From positions 1 to 36,510 of the forward strand of contig CAKQEI010000016.1 of the NCBI GenBank assembly GCA_934230115.1: 36,510 bases of DNA, in the 5' to 3' direction. Positions 15,814-24,047 of this stretch are shown here, piece by piece. The position numbers and the translations under genes are program-made. Position 1 is the stretch's first letter; every line of letters begins with the position of its first letter. The notes under the pieces were generated by a model that worked only from the letters and a program-made list of their open reading frames with translations, did not search any database and was not told the origin of the DNA. Source of the stretch: an uncultured Prevotella sp. (GTDB lineage: Bacteria > Bacteroidota > Bacteroidia > Bacteroidales > Bacteroidaceae).

Positions 15814-15844
15814 TTTCGAATAGCATTTTTATTCGAAATCAGAA
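15808..15844. terminator. Perfect 15-bp bidirectional terminator hairpin
   Basis: The arm 15808-15822 is perfectly complementary to 15830-15844 around GCATTTT. It includes the TGA stop of the plus-strand methyltransferase and lies 23 bases beyond the stop of the minus-strand dehydrogenase, so it can end both convergent transcripts. Confidence 0.7.
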
Positions 15845-15866
15845 TTAAATATTAATAGCAGAGTTT

Positions 15867-16628
15867 TTATTTCTCCCTGTACACAACAGTTCCGTTGGCC
15901 TGATGGGTGGCAAGCACCAACACCTCGGCTATCTGCACATGCTCAGGCGCACTTGCCGCATAGAAAGCCACATCGGCTATGTCCTCGCCACGCAGAGGGA
16001 CGATGCCTTTGTAGACATTGTCGGCGCGCTCGTTGTCGCCGTGGAAACGAATGTTGGAGAAGTTGGTCTCCACAAGTCCCGGCTTTAGGTTGGTCACTCT
16101 CACCTTGGTATGTGCCACATCTATGCGCAAACCATCGGTGAGGGCCTTGACCGCCGCCTTTGTGGCGCAATATACTCCACCGCCAGCATAAGCGGCGTCG
16201 CCAGCCACACTACCTATGTTTATCACATGGCCGTGGTTGAGGCTCACCATCTCGGGCACCACAAGACGGGTCATGTTGAGCAGGCCCTTGATGTTGGTGT
16301 CTATCATCTCGTCCCAGTCCTGAAAACTGCCCTCGTATTCGGGCTCAAGGCCACGGGCGAGTCCGGCATTGTTTATCAACACGTCAATAGGCTTGAAACT
16401 CTCGGGGATGCTTGCAACGGCCTGGTGGGTGGCCTCGCGGTCGCACACGTCAAAAGCAAGCGCGAGCACATCCACGCCCAGAGCTTCAAACTCAGCCTTC
16501 AGAGTCTTGAGTCTGTCGGCTGTGCGGCCTGTAATAATAAGATTGTAGCCACCATTGGCAAAACGACGTGCGCAAGCTTCGCCTATTCCGCTTGTTGCGC
16601 CTGTGATAAGAGCTGTTTTTCTTTTCAT
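15867..16628 (-). CDS. Short-chain dehydrogenase/reductase (YdfG-like)
   Basis: The 253-residue NAD(P)-dependent oxidoreductase has the complete classical SDR set: the nucleotide-binding TGATSGIG at residues 9-16, NNAG at 86-89, and the catalytic triad S140, Y153, K157 (NIGS, YCATK). The arrangement GRTADRL after strand 2 favours NADP(H). Closest in type to YdfG-like 3-hydroxy acid/serine dehydrogenases, though the substrate is not decided by sequence. It is divergent from hrpB with a 111-base gap holding both promoters. Confidence 0.9.
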   Translation of the reverse strand: MKRKTALITGATSGIGEACARRFANGGYNLIITGRTADRLKTLKAEFEALGVDVLALAFDVCDREATHQAVASIPESFKPIDVLINNAGLARGLEPEYEGSFQDWDEMIDTNIKGLLNMTRLVVPEMVSLNHGHVINIGSVAGDAAYAGGGVYCATKAAVKALTDGLRIDVAHTKVRVTNLKPGLVETNFSNIRFHGDNERADNVYKGIVPLRGEDIADVAFYAASAPEHVQIAEVLVLATHQANGTVVYREK

Positions 16629-16677
16629 AGTTTATTGGTTTTTTATAAGGGTTTAAATGTGTTTACGTAATTTGGCG

Positions 16678-16685
16678 TAAAGTTA
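16678..16685 (-). promoter_or_regulatory. -7 element for the SDR gene
   Basis: On the minus strand this reads TAACTTTA, one mismatch from TAnnTTTG, with TTG 22 bases upstream (16708-16710). It lies 49 bases before the dehydrogenase start. Confidence 0.45.
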
Positions 16686-16727
16686 CAAATTATTAATGAC
16701 ATATTTCCAACTGTGAGATACTTTCTG

Positions 16728-16735
16728 TAACTTTG
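16728..16735 (+). promoter_or_regulatory. -7 element almost touching the hrpB start codon
   Basis: TAACTTTG is a full match to the Bacteroidetes -7 element and ends only 4 bases before the ATG at 16740. The usual start point about 5-7 bases after TTTG would fall on or just inside the start codon, so hrpB may be transcribed without a leader. The -33 region is weak. Confidence 0.5.
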
Positions 16736-16739
16736 CAGC

Positions 16740-19355
16740 ATGACTCTGCAAGAAATAATCACAAATAACAATTCGCTGCCAGCCTCGCTCATCGCAAACG
16801 ACATGAACGAGACATTGGCTGGCAACCAGTCGCTCGTAGTGACCGCTCCACCGGGTGCTGGCAAATCTACTCTCCTGCCTTTAACCATACTGGCAGGACT
16901 GAATAACGACGGTGGCAAAATTCTCATGCTTGAACCTCGCCGACTCGCCGCACGACAGATAGCCGAACGCATGGCGCAAATGCTTGGCGAAGAGGTAGGG
17001 AAGACTGTGGGCTACAGGATTAGATTTGAGAACAAAGTATCGAAACAGACGAGGATAGAGGTGCTGACGGAGGGTATCCTCACACGAATGCTCGTGGACG
17101 ACGCCACACTCGAGGGAGTGAGCGTGGTGATATTCGACGAGTTTCATGAGCGCAGCATTAATTCCGACCTTGCTCTTGCCATCACCCGACAGGCTCAGGA
17201 GATAATACGCCCTGACCTGAAGATTGTGATAATGTCGGCCACAATCGATGCATCCAACATTTGCGCGGCTCTGAAAGCTCCGCTTATAGAGAGCGAAGGA
17301 CGAATGTTCCCTGTGGAAATAAACTATACAACAACCGAAACCGACAGACACAACACAATATCCGCCAATTCCAATTACTCTTCTTCATCAATCGCCTCTG
17401 CCACAGCTTCTGCCATTGTCAAGGCGCACGAGGAACACGAAGGCGACATTCTTGCCTTTCTGCCTGGACAAGGCGAAATTGAACGATGCATGGAGCTATT
17501 GGGCACGTCGCTCTCGCCTACCGAGGTAATGCCTCTCTACGGCAATTTGTCGTCAGAACAACAAAGAAGGGCTATTGCTCCGTCAAGACAAGGCGAGAGA
17601 AAAGTGGTGCTTGCCACTCCTATTGCCGAGACTTCAATAACCATTGAAGGAGTGAGGGTTGTGGTGGACTCTGGTCTATGCCGACAAGTGGTGTTCGACT
17701 CACGCACCGGACTGAGCCATCTTGAAACCGTGCGCATAAGCCGCGACATGGCAACACAACGCATGGGACGCGCCGGACGTGTGGCTGAAGGCACATGCTA
17801 CCGACTGTGGACTAAAGCCTCTGAACATCTTATGGCTGAACAACGCACAGCGGAGATTGAGGATGCCGACCTCGCACCAATGATTCTCGATATTGCCGCT
17901 TTTGGCGAGAACGACGTTGAGACCTTGCCTTGGCTCACATTGCCGCCACGCGCCAACGTGTTCAAAGCCAAAAACCTGCTTATGCAACTTGGCGCTATCG
18001 ACGAGAATGGCAACATAACACCAATGGGAAAGCATATGTCTGCCCTACCCTGCCATCCGCGCATTGCAAGAATGATTCTCGCCACTCAACATTCCACATT
18101 CAACACTCCACATTCCACATCGGCTTTGCCGACCATTCAACATTCCACATTCAACACTCCACATTCCACTTCTCTCGCCTGCGACATTGCAGCTTTGCTT
18201 GAGGAAAAAGACCCGTTGGCTGACTCCAACAACACCGACCTCTCGCTGCGCATATCGATGTTGCGCTCTGCAAGAAAGAGGAAACAGATAGGAAGATGGG
18301 CTCGCATTGCCATGATTGCTGCCGAATACCGACGTATGGCTCATGCCAATGAGGACAACAGCGATCCTGCCCCTGAGGAAGTAGGACTGCTTGTGGCATA
18401 CGCCTATCCTGAGCGCATAGCCTTGAGCACAAACAATGTTGGCGGCTACCGACTGGCAAGCGGCGATAATGTGCAACTCGACTCCAACGACTCGCTGGCT
18501 GCCCATAAGTGGCTGGCAATTGCCTCGCTTTACAGTAAACCGGGAAATACCGGAAGGGTGTTTCTCGCTGCCCCACTTAATCCCAACGACCTTGACGAGA
18601 GCATGATAAAAGAACGCGACAACATCTCGTGGGACGCTAAGCAGGGTTGCGTGACGATGCAGAAGGAAAGGAGAATAGGAAAACTCGTTGTCGACAGCAA
18701 ACCAATACACAATGCCGTCAAGGAGGATGTCATATATATAATATGTGAGGCGATGGCCAAAAACGGCCTTAGCATGTTGACATGGAGCGACGAGCAAGTG
18801 CAACGACTGCAAAGACGCGTGGCTCAAGTGGCTGCTTGGCATCCTGAGCTGAACATACCAGACATTTCAACCGAACATCTTACCGCCAACGCCAAGGATT
18901 GGCTTCCGCTTTATCTCGACGAAGGAGGACATGTCAAGTCTACAATTAACGAACTGCGACGCCTTAATCTTGCCGAGATTCTGTGGAACATTATACCTTA
19001 CGAAACGCAAGTAGAGATTGACCGACTGGCTCCCACTCACATCAAAGTGCCAACAGGGTCGCACATTCGCATCGACTATCGACAAGGGGCTGAGGCTCCT
19101 GTGCTAAGCGTCCGACTACAAGAATGCTTCGGCATGGAGCAAACACCATGCGTAAACGATGGACAGCAGCCCGTGCTAATGGAGCTGCTGTCGCCTGGAT
19201 TCAAGCCCGTGCAACTGACGCAGGACTTGGCAAGTTTCTGGGAAGGTACGTATTTTGAAGTGCGCAAGGAATTGCGAAGAAGATACCCCAAACATTATTG
19301 GCCGGAGAATCCGTTGGAAGCGGAAGCGGTGAAGGGAGTGAAGAGAAATAATTAA
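16740..19355 (+). CDS. hrpB: ATP-dependent helicase HrpB
   Basis: The 871-residue DExH-box helicase has Walker A GAGKS at residues 39-43, DEFH at 133-136, SAT (motif III), and QRMGRAGR (motif VI). The helicase-associated HA2 part (LACDIAALLEEKDPL) and the long HrpB-specific C-terminal domain ending in RRYPKHYWPENP follow. HrpB is RNA/DNA helicase-like; its cellular role is poorly known. Odd feature: between MILATQ and LACDIAALL lies an inserted stretch of about 29 residues (roughly 449-477, HSTFNTPHSTS twice) encoded by two blocks of seven-base repeats. The frame is kept, so the protein should still be made. Confidence 0.93.
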   Translation: MTLQEIITNNNSLPASLIANDMNETLAGNQSLVVTAPPGAGKSTLLPLTILAGLNNDGGKILMLEPRRLAARQIAERMAQMLGEEVGKTVGYRIRFENKVSKQTRIEVLTEGILTRMLVDDATLEGVSVVIFDEFHERSINSDLALAITRQAQEIIRPDLKIVIMSATIDASNICAALKAPLIESEGRMFPVEINYTTTETDRHNTISANSNYSSSSIASATASAIVKAHEEHEGDILAFLPGQGEIERCMELLGTSLSPTEVMPLYGNLSSEQQRRAIAPSRQGERKVVLATPIAETSITIEGVRVVVDSGLCRQVVFDSRTGLSHLETVRISRDMATQRMGRAGRVAEGTCYRLWTKASEHLMAEQRTAEIEDADLAPMILDIAAFGENDVETLPWLTLPPRANVFKAKNLLMQLGAIDENGNITPMGKHMSALPCHPRIARMILATQHSTFNTPHSTSALPTIQHSTFNTPHSTSLACDIAALLEEKDPLADSNNTDLSLRISMLRSARKRKQIGRWARIAMIAAEYRRMAHANEDNSDPAPEEVGLLVAYAYPERIALSTNNVGGYRLASGDNVQLDSNDSLAAHKWLAIASLYSKPGNTGRVFLAAPLNPNDLDESMIKERDNISWDAKQGCVTMQKERRIGKLVVDSKPIHNAVKEDVIYIICEAMAKNGLSMLTWSDEQVQRLQRRVAQVAAWHPELNIPDISTEHLTANAKDWLPLYLDEGGHVKSTINELRRLNLAEILWNIIPYETQVEIDRLAPTHIKVPTGSHIRIDYRQGAEAPVLSVRLQECFGMEQTPCVNDGQQPVLMELLSPGFKPVQLTQDLASFWEGTYFEVRKELRRRYPKHYWPENPLEAEAVKGVKRNN
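18083..18168. repeat. Two heptamer blocks around a hairpin, in frame inside hrpB
   Basis: Block A (18083-18117) is CACTCAA CATTCCA CATTCAA CACTCCA CATTCCA. Block B (18134-18168) is the same five units except that the first is CATTCAA. A 33-base exact direct repeat is thus 18086-18118 and 18137-18169. Between them is TCGGC-TTT-GCCGA (18120-18132), identical to the hairpin at 11466-11478 in the intergenic tract. The insert encodes HSTFNTPHSTS-ALPTIQ-HSTFNTPHSTS and lies at a domain boundary of HrpB. Confidence 0.9.
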
Positions 19356-19369
19356 TTTATAGTTTCTAT

Positions 19370-19666
19370 TTACATGAATGGATCGAGCAGCGCCATAAGC
19401 TCTGCTTTGTCCATCACTCCGCTGTTGCGATAAAGCACCTCGCCATTGCGGAACAGCATAAGTGTCGGCACAGACTGAATGCGATACTGTGCCGCAATGG
19501 TGTTGTGCTTGTCAACATCCACCTTTATAATACGCAGTTTGTCGCCTACTGCAGCCTTCAGCTGCTCAAGAATAGGATGCATCATCTTGCAGGGTTGACA
19601 CCATGTGGCAAAGAAATCAACCAAAACGAGCTGGTCGGAAGAAATAATGTCGTTGAATGTTTCCAT
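19370..19666 (-). CDS. trxA: Thioredoxin
   Basis: The 98-residue single-domain thioredoxin is cytosolic, without a signal sequence. The active site is W22-C23-Q-P-C26, with Gln instead of the usual Gly before Pro, a variant that can shift the redox potential. The cis-proline motif SVPTLMLF and the strand VDVDKH are in place. It is convergent with hrpB (14-base gap). An inverted-repeat element separates it from the lipoprotein gene upstream. Confidence 0.92.
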   Translation of the reverse strand: METFNDIISSDQLVLVDFFATWCQPCKMMHPILEQLKAAVGDKLRIIKVDVDKHNTIAAQYRIQSVPTLMLFRNGEVLYRNSGVMDKAELMALLDPFM

Positions 19667-19696
19667 AAGTTTTTATATTTTATATTGTTGTAAACG

Positions 19697-19809
19697 AATT
19701 AAGGAGTCAGAACTTAGAATGTTAAACCATATTGTTGCCAATATATTCATGGCAAATGCTGTATTCGCTTTGCCTATGGTTTAACTCCCTAATTTCTGAC
19801 TCCTTAATT
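19697..19809. repeat. 113-bp inverted repeat with 35-base arms
   Basis: The left arm 19697-19731 and right arm 19775-19809 are complementary with only a few mismatches; AATTAAGGAGTCAGAA/TTCTGACTCCTTAATT at the outside and GTTAAACCATA/TATGGTTTAAC inside are exact. The 43-base middle has no open frame of note. It could be a MITE-like element, or a long hairpin ending the lipoprotein transcript. No clear target-site duplication is visible. Confidence 0.7.
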
Positions 19810-19831
19810 AATATAGTCTCTATTTATTCTC

Positions 19832-21904
19832 TTATTTGCTCTTATGGCTTGGTGCTAATGGCTTCACCACAAGACCCTTTGCAGGATGTGAATACCAGTT
19901 CCAATTTTCAGTCTTGTTGAAGTTGATAGCCCACTCGCCCAACAATGGATAAGCTGTAGCCACATTAGTTGTCTCAAGAGGCCAAGACCAATGACCAGCA
20001 ACACAGAGCACCTGTGGCGAACCACCGATAAGCTCGTCGCTCTTCACGATACGGCTCAGCTTAGATGTGTCGTTGTCGTCGTATACCTTGAGGATGAATC
20101 TCTGACGGCTGTTTTCCAATGTGCTTCCGGCTGTCCACTCCAAATCGTCTGCGACAAGAACTGGCGAAACAGTTGCCTGACCTGCCTTGGTGTTGACATA
20201 AGTGCCTGGCTTGACATTGAACAGCTCGTGCACCTCACCGAGATACTGCTCAGAGCCATCGCTCTTCTGGAAGTAAAGCTCTGTGCGACGCTGTGCACCG
20301 GCAGCCATCAAATATACATAAGCCTTGTTGTTCTTGGTGTCAGGAGTAACCTCAAGCACCACGTCGTTGAAGTCGAAGTCATTGTCCTTGCCGGCATTCT
20401 CGAAGGCGAGAGTCCAATGCTGCAGCGACTCGTAGTTTTCTTTCTCTGTTGTTGTCTCTCCCGAAGGCTTATCTGTAGGATCAGGATCAGGATTTGTGTA
20501 GTCAGGCGCATCTGGGTTCTCAATGGTCGGCTTGTTGATGTCGCTCTCAGTGGTTTCCTTTGTGAAGAGAGGTACCATCTTCTGTCCACGCACGTTAGAG
20601 AGTGCGAACGTCACATCATTGCAATCGCCATCACCACCATCCATTGTGTCGTCAAGACCCATGAAGGTGAAGTTGTCGTAGATAGCAAAGGCGCTGCGGA
20701 TGCCCTTGAAGTTCTGTCCATGATTGAATGCCGCCTTGGTGTAGTTGGCTAACTTTGTCGGGATCTTATTAGCCGGAACTCCTGCTGCAATCATCTTCTG
20801 CTTCTGGTCGTTAGAGATAGCCTTGTCGCCATCCTTAAGATAGAAGCCAAATACCTTGCCCTTAGGAATCTCAAGCTTATAAGAGAGTCCACGCACAGCA
20901 GTAATACGCTTGCCGTAAGCCTGGTTCACGTTCAATGTGCCGTAGGCGTCATCTCCGCGGCGAGCCGGAAGACGCGCACCATTAGGATTCGATGGTTTGT
21001 CGGCATAATCGAAGTTGGCATCATACCACTTGGCGTTGCCGTCGAGCTGATACTGCACCTTGGCGTTGCCGTCGAAATAGTCGTAGGTCATGACGTCGGC
21101 AATGTCGTGGAACTCGATGTCTGAGTAGTCGGGTGTGCCGTCTGCCTTGACGCTGTTGACGTAGTAACCGATAATACGCTTCTCAATATTTCCTGTATGA
21201 CCATAGAGGAACGAAAGATAAACGGTCTCCTTTGATTGGAGCTCGCCTACTGATGTAACCTCGCCACGCGCCATAATCTCGAAGTCCTTAATCGCTTTCA
21301 CGTTCTTCTGGGCTGCGACGTTCTCAGGAACCGCTTTTGCCAAATCATCCCAAGCCCATGAGCCAAAGTTTATATAACCATAAGAAGGCATGATGCTTGC
21401 GCCATAAAGACTGGTGTTGGTGGCAGCCTTTGCCATACCCACCTTTGCAGAAGCCTTAAGCGAAGAGTTCTTAGAGAAAGTAACGTCAACCACCTGACTT
21501 GCAGCATTGCTGAGGTCGACACGCTTATACTGCTTGAAGCCTGTGCCATCATCAAATACAAGACCAAAGCTTGTATTCTCGCCCTGCGGTACGTCAAGAT
21601 ACATCACAGCACCACCATTTACGGTCTTCTCGCCGAGAATGGTTACTTTCTCATTCATAATAGTCTGTGCAGTAACGGTACCTTTGCCCGGAGTATTGAT
21701 TTCAACCTGCACAGGGACAGCTGTCATCCAATTGTTATTTGGATCAATCTGTCCGTCAAGGAAACTTGTAGTGTTTCCATCACCCTTATCAGTAGGGGTC
21801 AAACCGTTGTCCTCACTACATGAGCCAAAGACGACGGGAACTGCTAAAGCTACAGAAACAAGTGACATTACTGTGCCACTTTTTCTCATCAATTTTTTGT
21901 CCAT
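19832..21904 (-). CDS. LruC-domain surface lipoprotein
   Basis: The 690-residue lipoprotein has an N-terminal signal with lipobox VVFGSC, the lipidated cysteine at 29, followed by SEDN, an acidic run typical of exported Bacteroidetes lipoproteins. The N-terminal third is a beta-rich domain (WMTAVPVQVEI...). The C-terminal half is LruC-like, with two acidic loops, DGDCNDVTF (about 425) and DFDFNDVVLEV (about 507), of the D-x-D-x-N-D kind that may bind calcium. A Pro/Asp/Thr-rich linker separates them. LruC domain function is unknown. A paralogue with the same layout lies upstream. It has its own promoter (21929-21936). Confidence 0.85.
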   Translation of the reverse strand: MDKKLMRKSGTVMSLVSVALAVPVVFGSCSEDNGLTPTDKGDGNTTSFLDGQIDPNNNWMTAVPVQVEINTPGKGTVTAQTIMNEKVTILGEKTVNGGAVMYLDVPQGENTSFGLVFDDGTGFKQYKRVDLSNAASQVVDVTFSKNSSLKASAKVGMAKAATNTSLYGASIMPSYGYINFGSWAWDDLAKAVPENVAAQKNVKAIKDFEIMARGEVTSVGELQSKETVYLSFLYGHTGNIEKRIIGYYVNSVKADGTPDYSDIEFHDIADVMTYDYFDGNAKVQYQLDGNAKWYDANFDYADKPSNPNGARLPARRGDDAYGTLNVNQAYGKRITAVRGLSYKLEIPKGKVFGFYLKDGDKAISNDQKQKMIAAGVPANKIPTKLANYTKAAFNHGQNFKGIRSAFAIYDNFTFMGLDDTMDGGDGDCNDVTFALSNVRGQKMVPLFTKETTESDINKPTIENPDAPDYTNPDPDPTDKPSGETTTEKENYESLQHWTLAFENAGKDNDFDFNDVVLEVTPDTKNNKAYVYLMAAGAQRRTELYFQKSDGSEQYLGEVHELFNVKPGTYVNTKAGQATVSPVLVADDLEWTAGSTLENSRQRFILKVYDDNDTSKLSRIVKSDELIGGSPQVLCVAGHWSWPLETTNVATAYPLLGEWAINFNKTENWNWYSHPAKGLVVKPLAPSHKSK

Positions 21905-21928
21905 TGTTGTAAGAAATAATATTTAATG

Positions 21929-21936
21929 CAAAATTA
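21929..21936 (-). promoter_or_regulatory. -7 element for the downstream LruC gene
   Basis: On the minus strand this reads TAATTTTG, a full -7 match 24 bases before the start codon. A TTTAC around 21956-21960 is near the expected -33 position. With the terminator at 22061-22097 it suggests that this lipoprotein is transcribed on its own. Confidence 0.5.
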
Positions 21937-22060
21937 AACAAATAATTTTAATTTGTAAACATTTTAATGTAAAAAATAGAGTCAAAAAAGTAAAATAAAA
22001 TGACTATTTATCCATTTATGCTAATGAAATTGATTTAAAACAAAAAATTTTGATTGTTTT

Positions 22061-22097
22061 ATAGGATTGTAGAGCGGCTTTCGCCCTACAATCCTAT
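22061..22097 (-). terminator. Strong terminator after the wec-OmpA-LruC operon
   Basis: ATAGGATTGTAG at 22061-22072 is perfectly complementary to 22086-22097, with a smaller GCG/CGC stem in the loop. On the minus strand it is followed by T-rich sequence (AAAACAATCAAAATTTTTTG in that reading). It lies 13 bases past the stop of the upstream LruC gene. Confidence 0.75.
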
Positions 22098-22109
22098 GAA
22101 CAATTCGCA

Positions 22110-24017
22110 TTAATAATTCACGCAAGAATTGCTGTTTGGGTAAGTATACCAACTCCAATAAGCTGTTTTGGTTATGTCCTTACACCAGTTGGCAAATGTC
22201 TTGTAGGCTGTGTTGATGCTTACTCCCTCGCGCGGCCATTTCCATTCGTCAGCCACAAGCAAAGCCTGAGGCAGTTGTCCTGGCACTTCGGGCAGCTGCA
22301 GAATGTCGGAACAATCCTTGCACTTGCCTCGCTTCACCTCTATATAGAACCGCCTTGCGTCCTTCTGAATGTCGTAGTCTCTACTCCACGGCACACAGTC
22401 TATCTGGACGAATGAAGCCGTAGGCATAGTGGAAGTGGTGTTTATAGGACTGGCGGAAGATCCGCCAAGGATGGAGTGAATCTCGCCAAGATTGACATCA
22501 CCCTCCGGACCATCATAATGCAAATACATCTTGTCGGTAGAGCCGGCAGCCATTACTGTGACGCAGCAACGCTCGTTCTCGTAGTCGGGCACAAGCTTTA
22601 TCACGGCATCATTGAAGTCGAAGTCGGCATTGCGGTAGACATCCTCAAAAGCCAGAGTCCAAGGCATCTTGTCGCCAGGGAACACATTAGGCTTGATTTC
22701 GGGAGTTACAATGTCGGGCATGTGGATATCCAACTTACTGCTAATTTGGAAAATAACGTCGTTACAGTCGAGGTCGCCGCCAGTATAGTCGTTCTCCATA
22801 CCAAGCCAGTAGGCATGACCACTCTTCACAATACAGCTTCGGTAGGAACCCTTGATATTCATGTTCATAGCCTCGCACGAGAAGTTCATAGCTTTGAATT
22901 TGGCTCTCGAAGTGTATGGCTTGATGCCCATCTTCACAAGGCGGTCGTACTGTTCCGGCTGCGCCACATCTTCAATACGGTCGTAGAAGCCAACACGCAT
23001 TCCCTTAGGCACTTTAATAGTGAACGAGATGCCACGTATGGCAGTAATGTCGCTACCATAGCGGTCGTAGACAGCCATTGTGCTATAGGCATCGTCACCT
23101 TTGCGCACAGCCATGTTAGGACTTGCATCTTCAAAAGTGTCACCCATGTCAAAGTTGGCATCATACCAATGGTCGGCAATAACACCATATCTTTCAGCTG
23201 CCTCTTGGTTTACCTTATATTGCACCTTAGCCTTGCCGTCGATATAGTCGTAGATTTCCGTTTCCGAAATATCTACATAAGTAATGTCATCGTATGTGCC
23301 AGGCGAATGATAGTAATAGCCAAGGACATGCGGAGTGTAGGACATACAGTTGCCAGCATACCACGTAATATCAAAATCTCCATTTGATTCAAGCTCGTAG
23401 TTGCAATTGAGCCCAAGCTCCTTAGCCGGTACAAACTCAATGTACGATGTTTCAAGCATATGGAAACCTTCAGCCAATTGCTCATCAGTAAGTTGATTTT
23501 GCTCAGAATTGCCAAGAATACTCTTGCCATAAAGCGAATTATTTGGGGCATTCACTTTGCTTGAAAAAGATTCGGCTGCTTTAGCTTGGAAAATGCTTGG
23601 AATTTCAGAAGAGTTGGTCTCCGTAAAGTTCAACACAACATTCTCAAAAGTTTTTCCTGACAGATTGACGGTAACCACATTCTTTTCCAATCCACTAATG
23701 CCTACCAGATAAAGTGTATTGCCATGTCCTTGAGGAGCCACCATAGTAGTTGTAGAATTGGCAGCAGCCTCACGATAATCATAAAGTGTGCCTTCATCAG
23801 AATCAGACATAAGCCATAATTGTGTAGGAGCGTTCGACACAACCTTCACATTCAGCTTGACAGCAGTAAGCCACATCTGTCCGTCGCTTATCTCTCCGTC
23901 TATATCCGTAAGAAAGGAAGCCTTGACACGCTCATACTCGGAGAAGCCGTCGGAAGAGCAAGATGTAGCGGCTATAATTGCCGCCAACGCCACACCTTTT
24001 ATTATTATATTTCTCAT
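22110..24017 (-). CDS. LruC-domain surface lipoprotein, paralogue
   Basis: The 635-residue lipoprotein has the lipobox AATSC with cysteine 20, followed by SSDGF. It repeats the design of the 690-residue neighbour: a beta-rich N-terminal domain starting MWLTAVKLNVKV, then a LruC-like half with loops GGDLDCNDVIF (about 412) and DFDFNDAVIKL (about 461), and an aromatic-rich end (WSWYTYP). It lacks the long Pro/Asp linker. The gene is 30 bases after the OmpA-like gene and ends just before a strong terminator, so it is the last gene of that operon. Likely displayed on the outer membrane; function unknown. Confidence 0.84.
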   Translation of the reverse strand: MRNIIIKGVALAAIIAATSCSSDGFSEYERVKASFLTDIDGEISDGQMWLTAVKLNVKVVSNAPTQLWLMSDSDEGTLYDYREAAANSTTTMVAPQGHGNTLYLVGISGLEKNVVTVNLSGKTFENVVLNFTETNSSEIPSIFQAKAAESFSSKVNAPNNSLYGKSILGNSEQNQLTDEQLAEGFHMLETSYIEFVPAKELGLNCNYELESNGDFDITWYAGNCMSYTPHVLGYYYHSPGTYDDITYVDISETEIYDYIDGKAKVQYKVNQEAAERYGVIADHWYDANFDMGDTFEDASPNMAVRKGDDAYSTMAVYDRYGSDITAIRGISFTIKVPKGMRVGFYDRIEDVAQPEQYDRLVKMGIKPYTSRAKFKAMNFSCEAMNMNIKGSYRSCIVKSGHAYWLGMENDYTGGDLDCNDVIFQISSKLDIHMPDIVTPEIKPNVFPGDKMPWTLAFEDVYRNADFDFNDAVIKLVPDYENERCCVTVMAAGSTDKMYLHYDGPEGDVNLGEIHSILGGSSASPINTTSTMPTASFVQIDCVPWSRDYDIQKDARRFYIEVKRGKCKDCSDILQLPEVPGQLPQALLVADEWKWPREGVSINTAYKTFANWCKDITKTAYWSWYTYPNSNSCVNY

Positions 24018-24047
24018 TATTATATTATCTTTTCTCGTGAAAAAACT

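Noticed and set aside
18083..18168. CRISPR-like repeat-spacer structure
   Set aside because: Repeats are 7 bases in direct tandem, there is no spacer variation and no cas gene, and the tract is inside an ORF.
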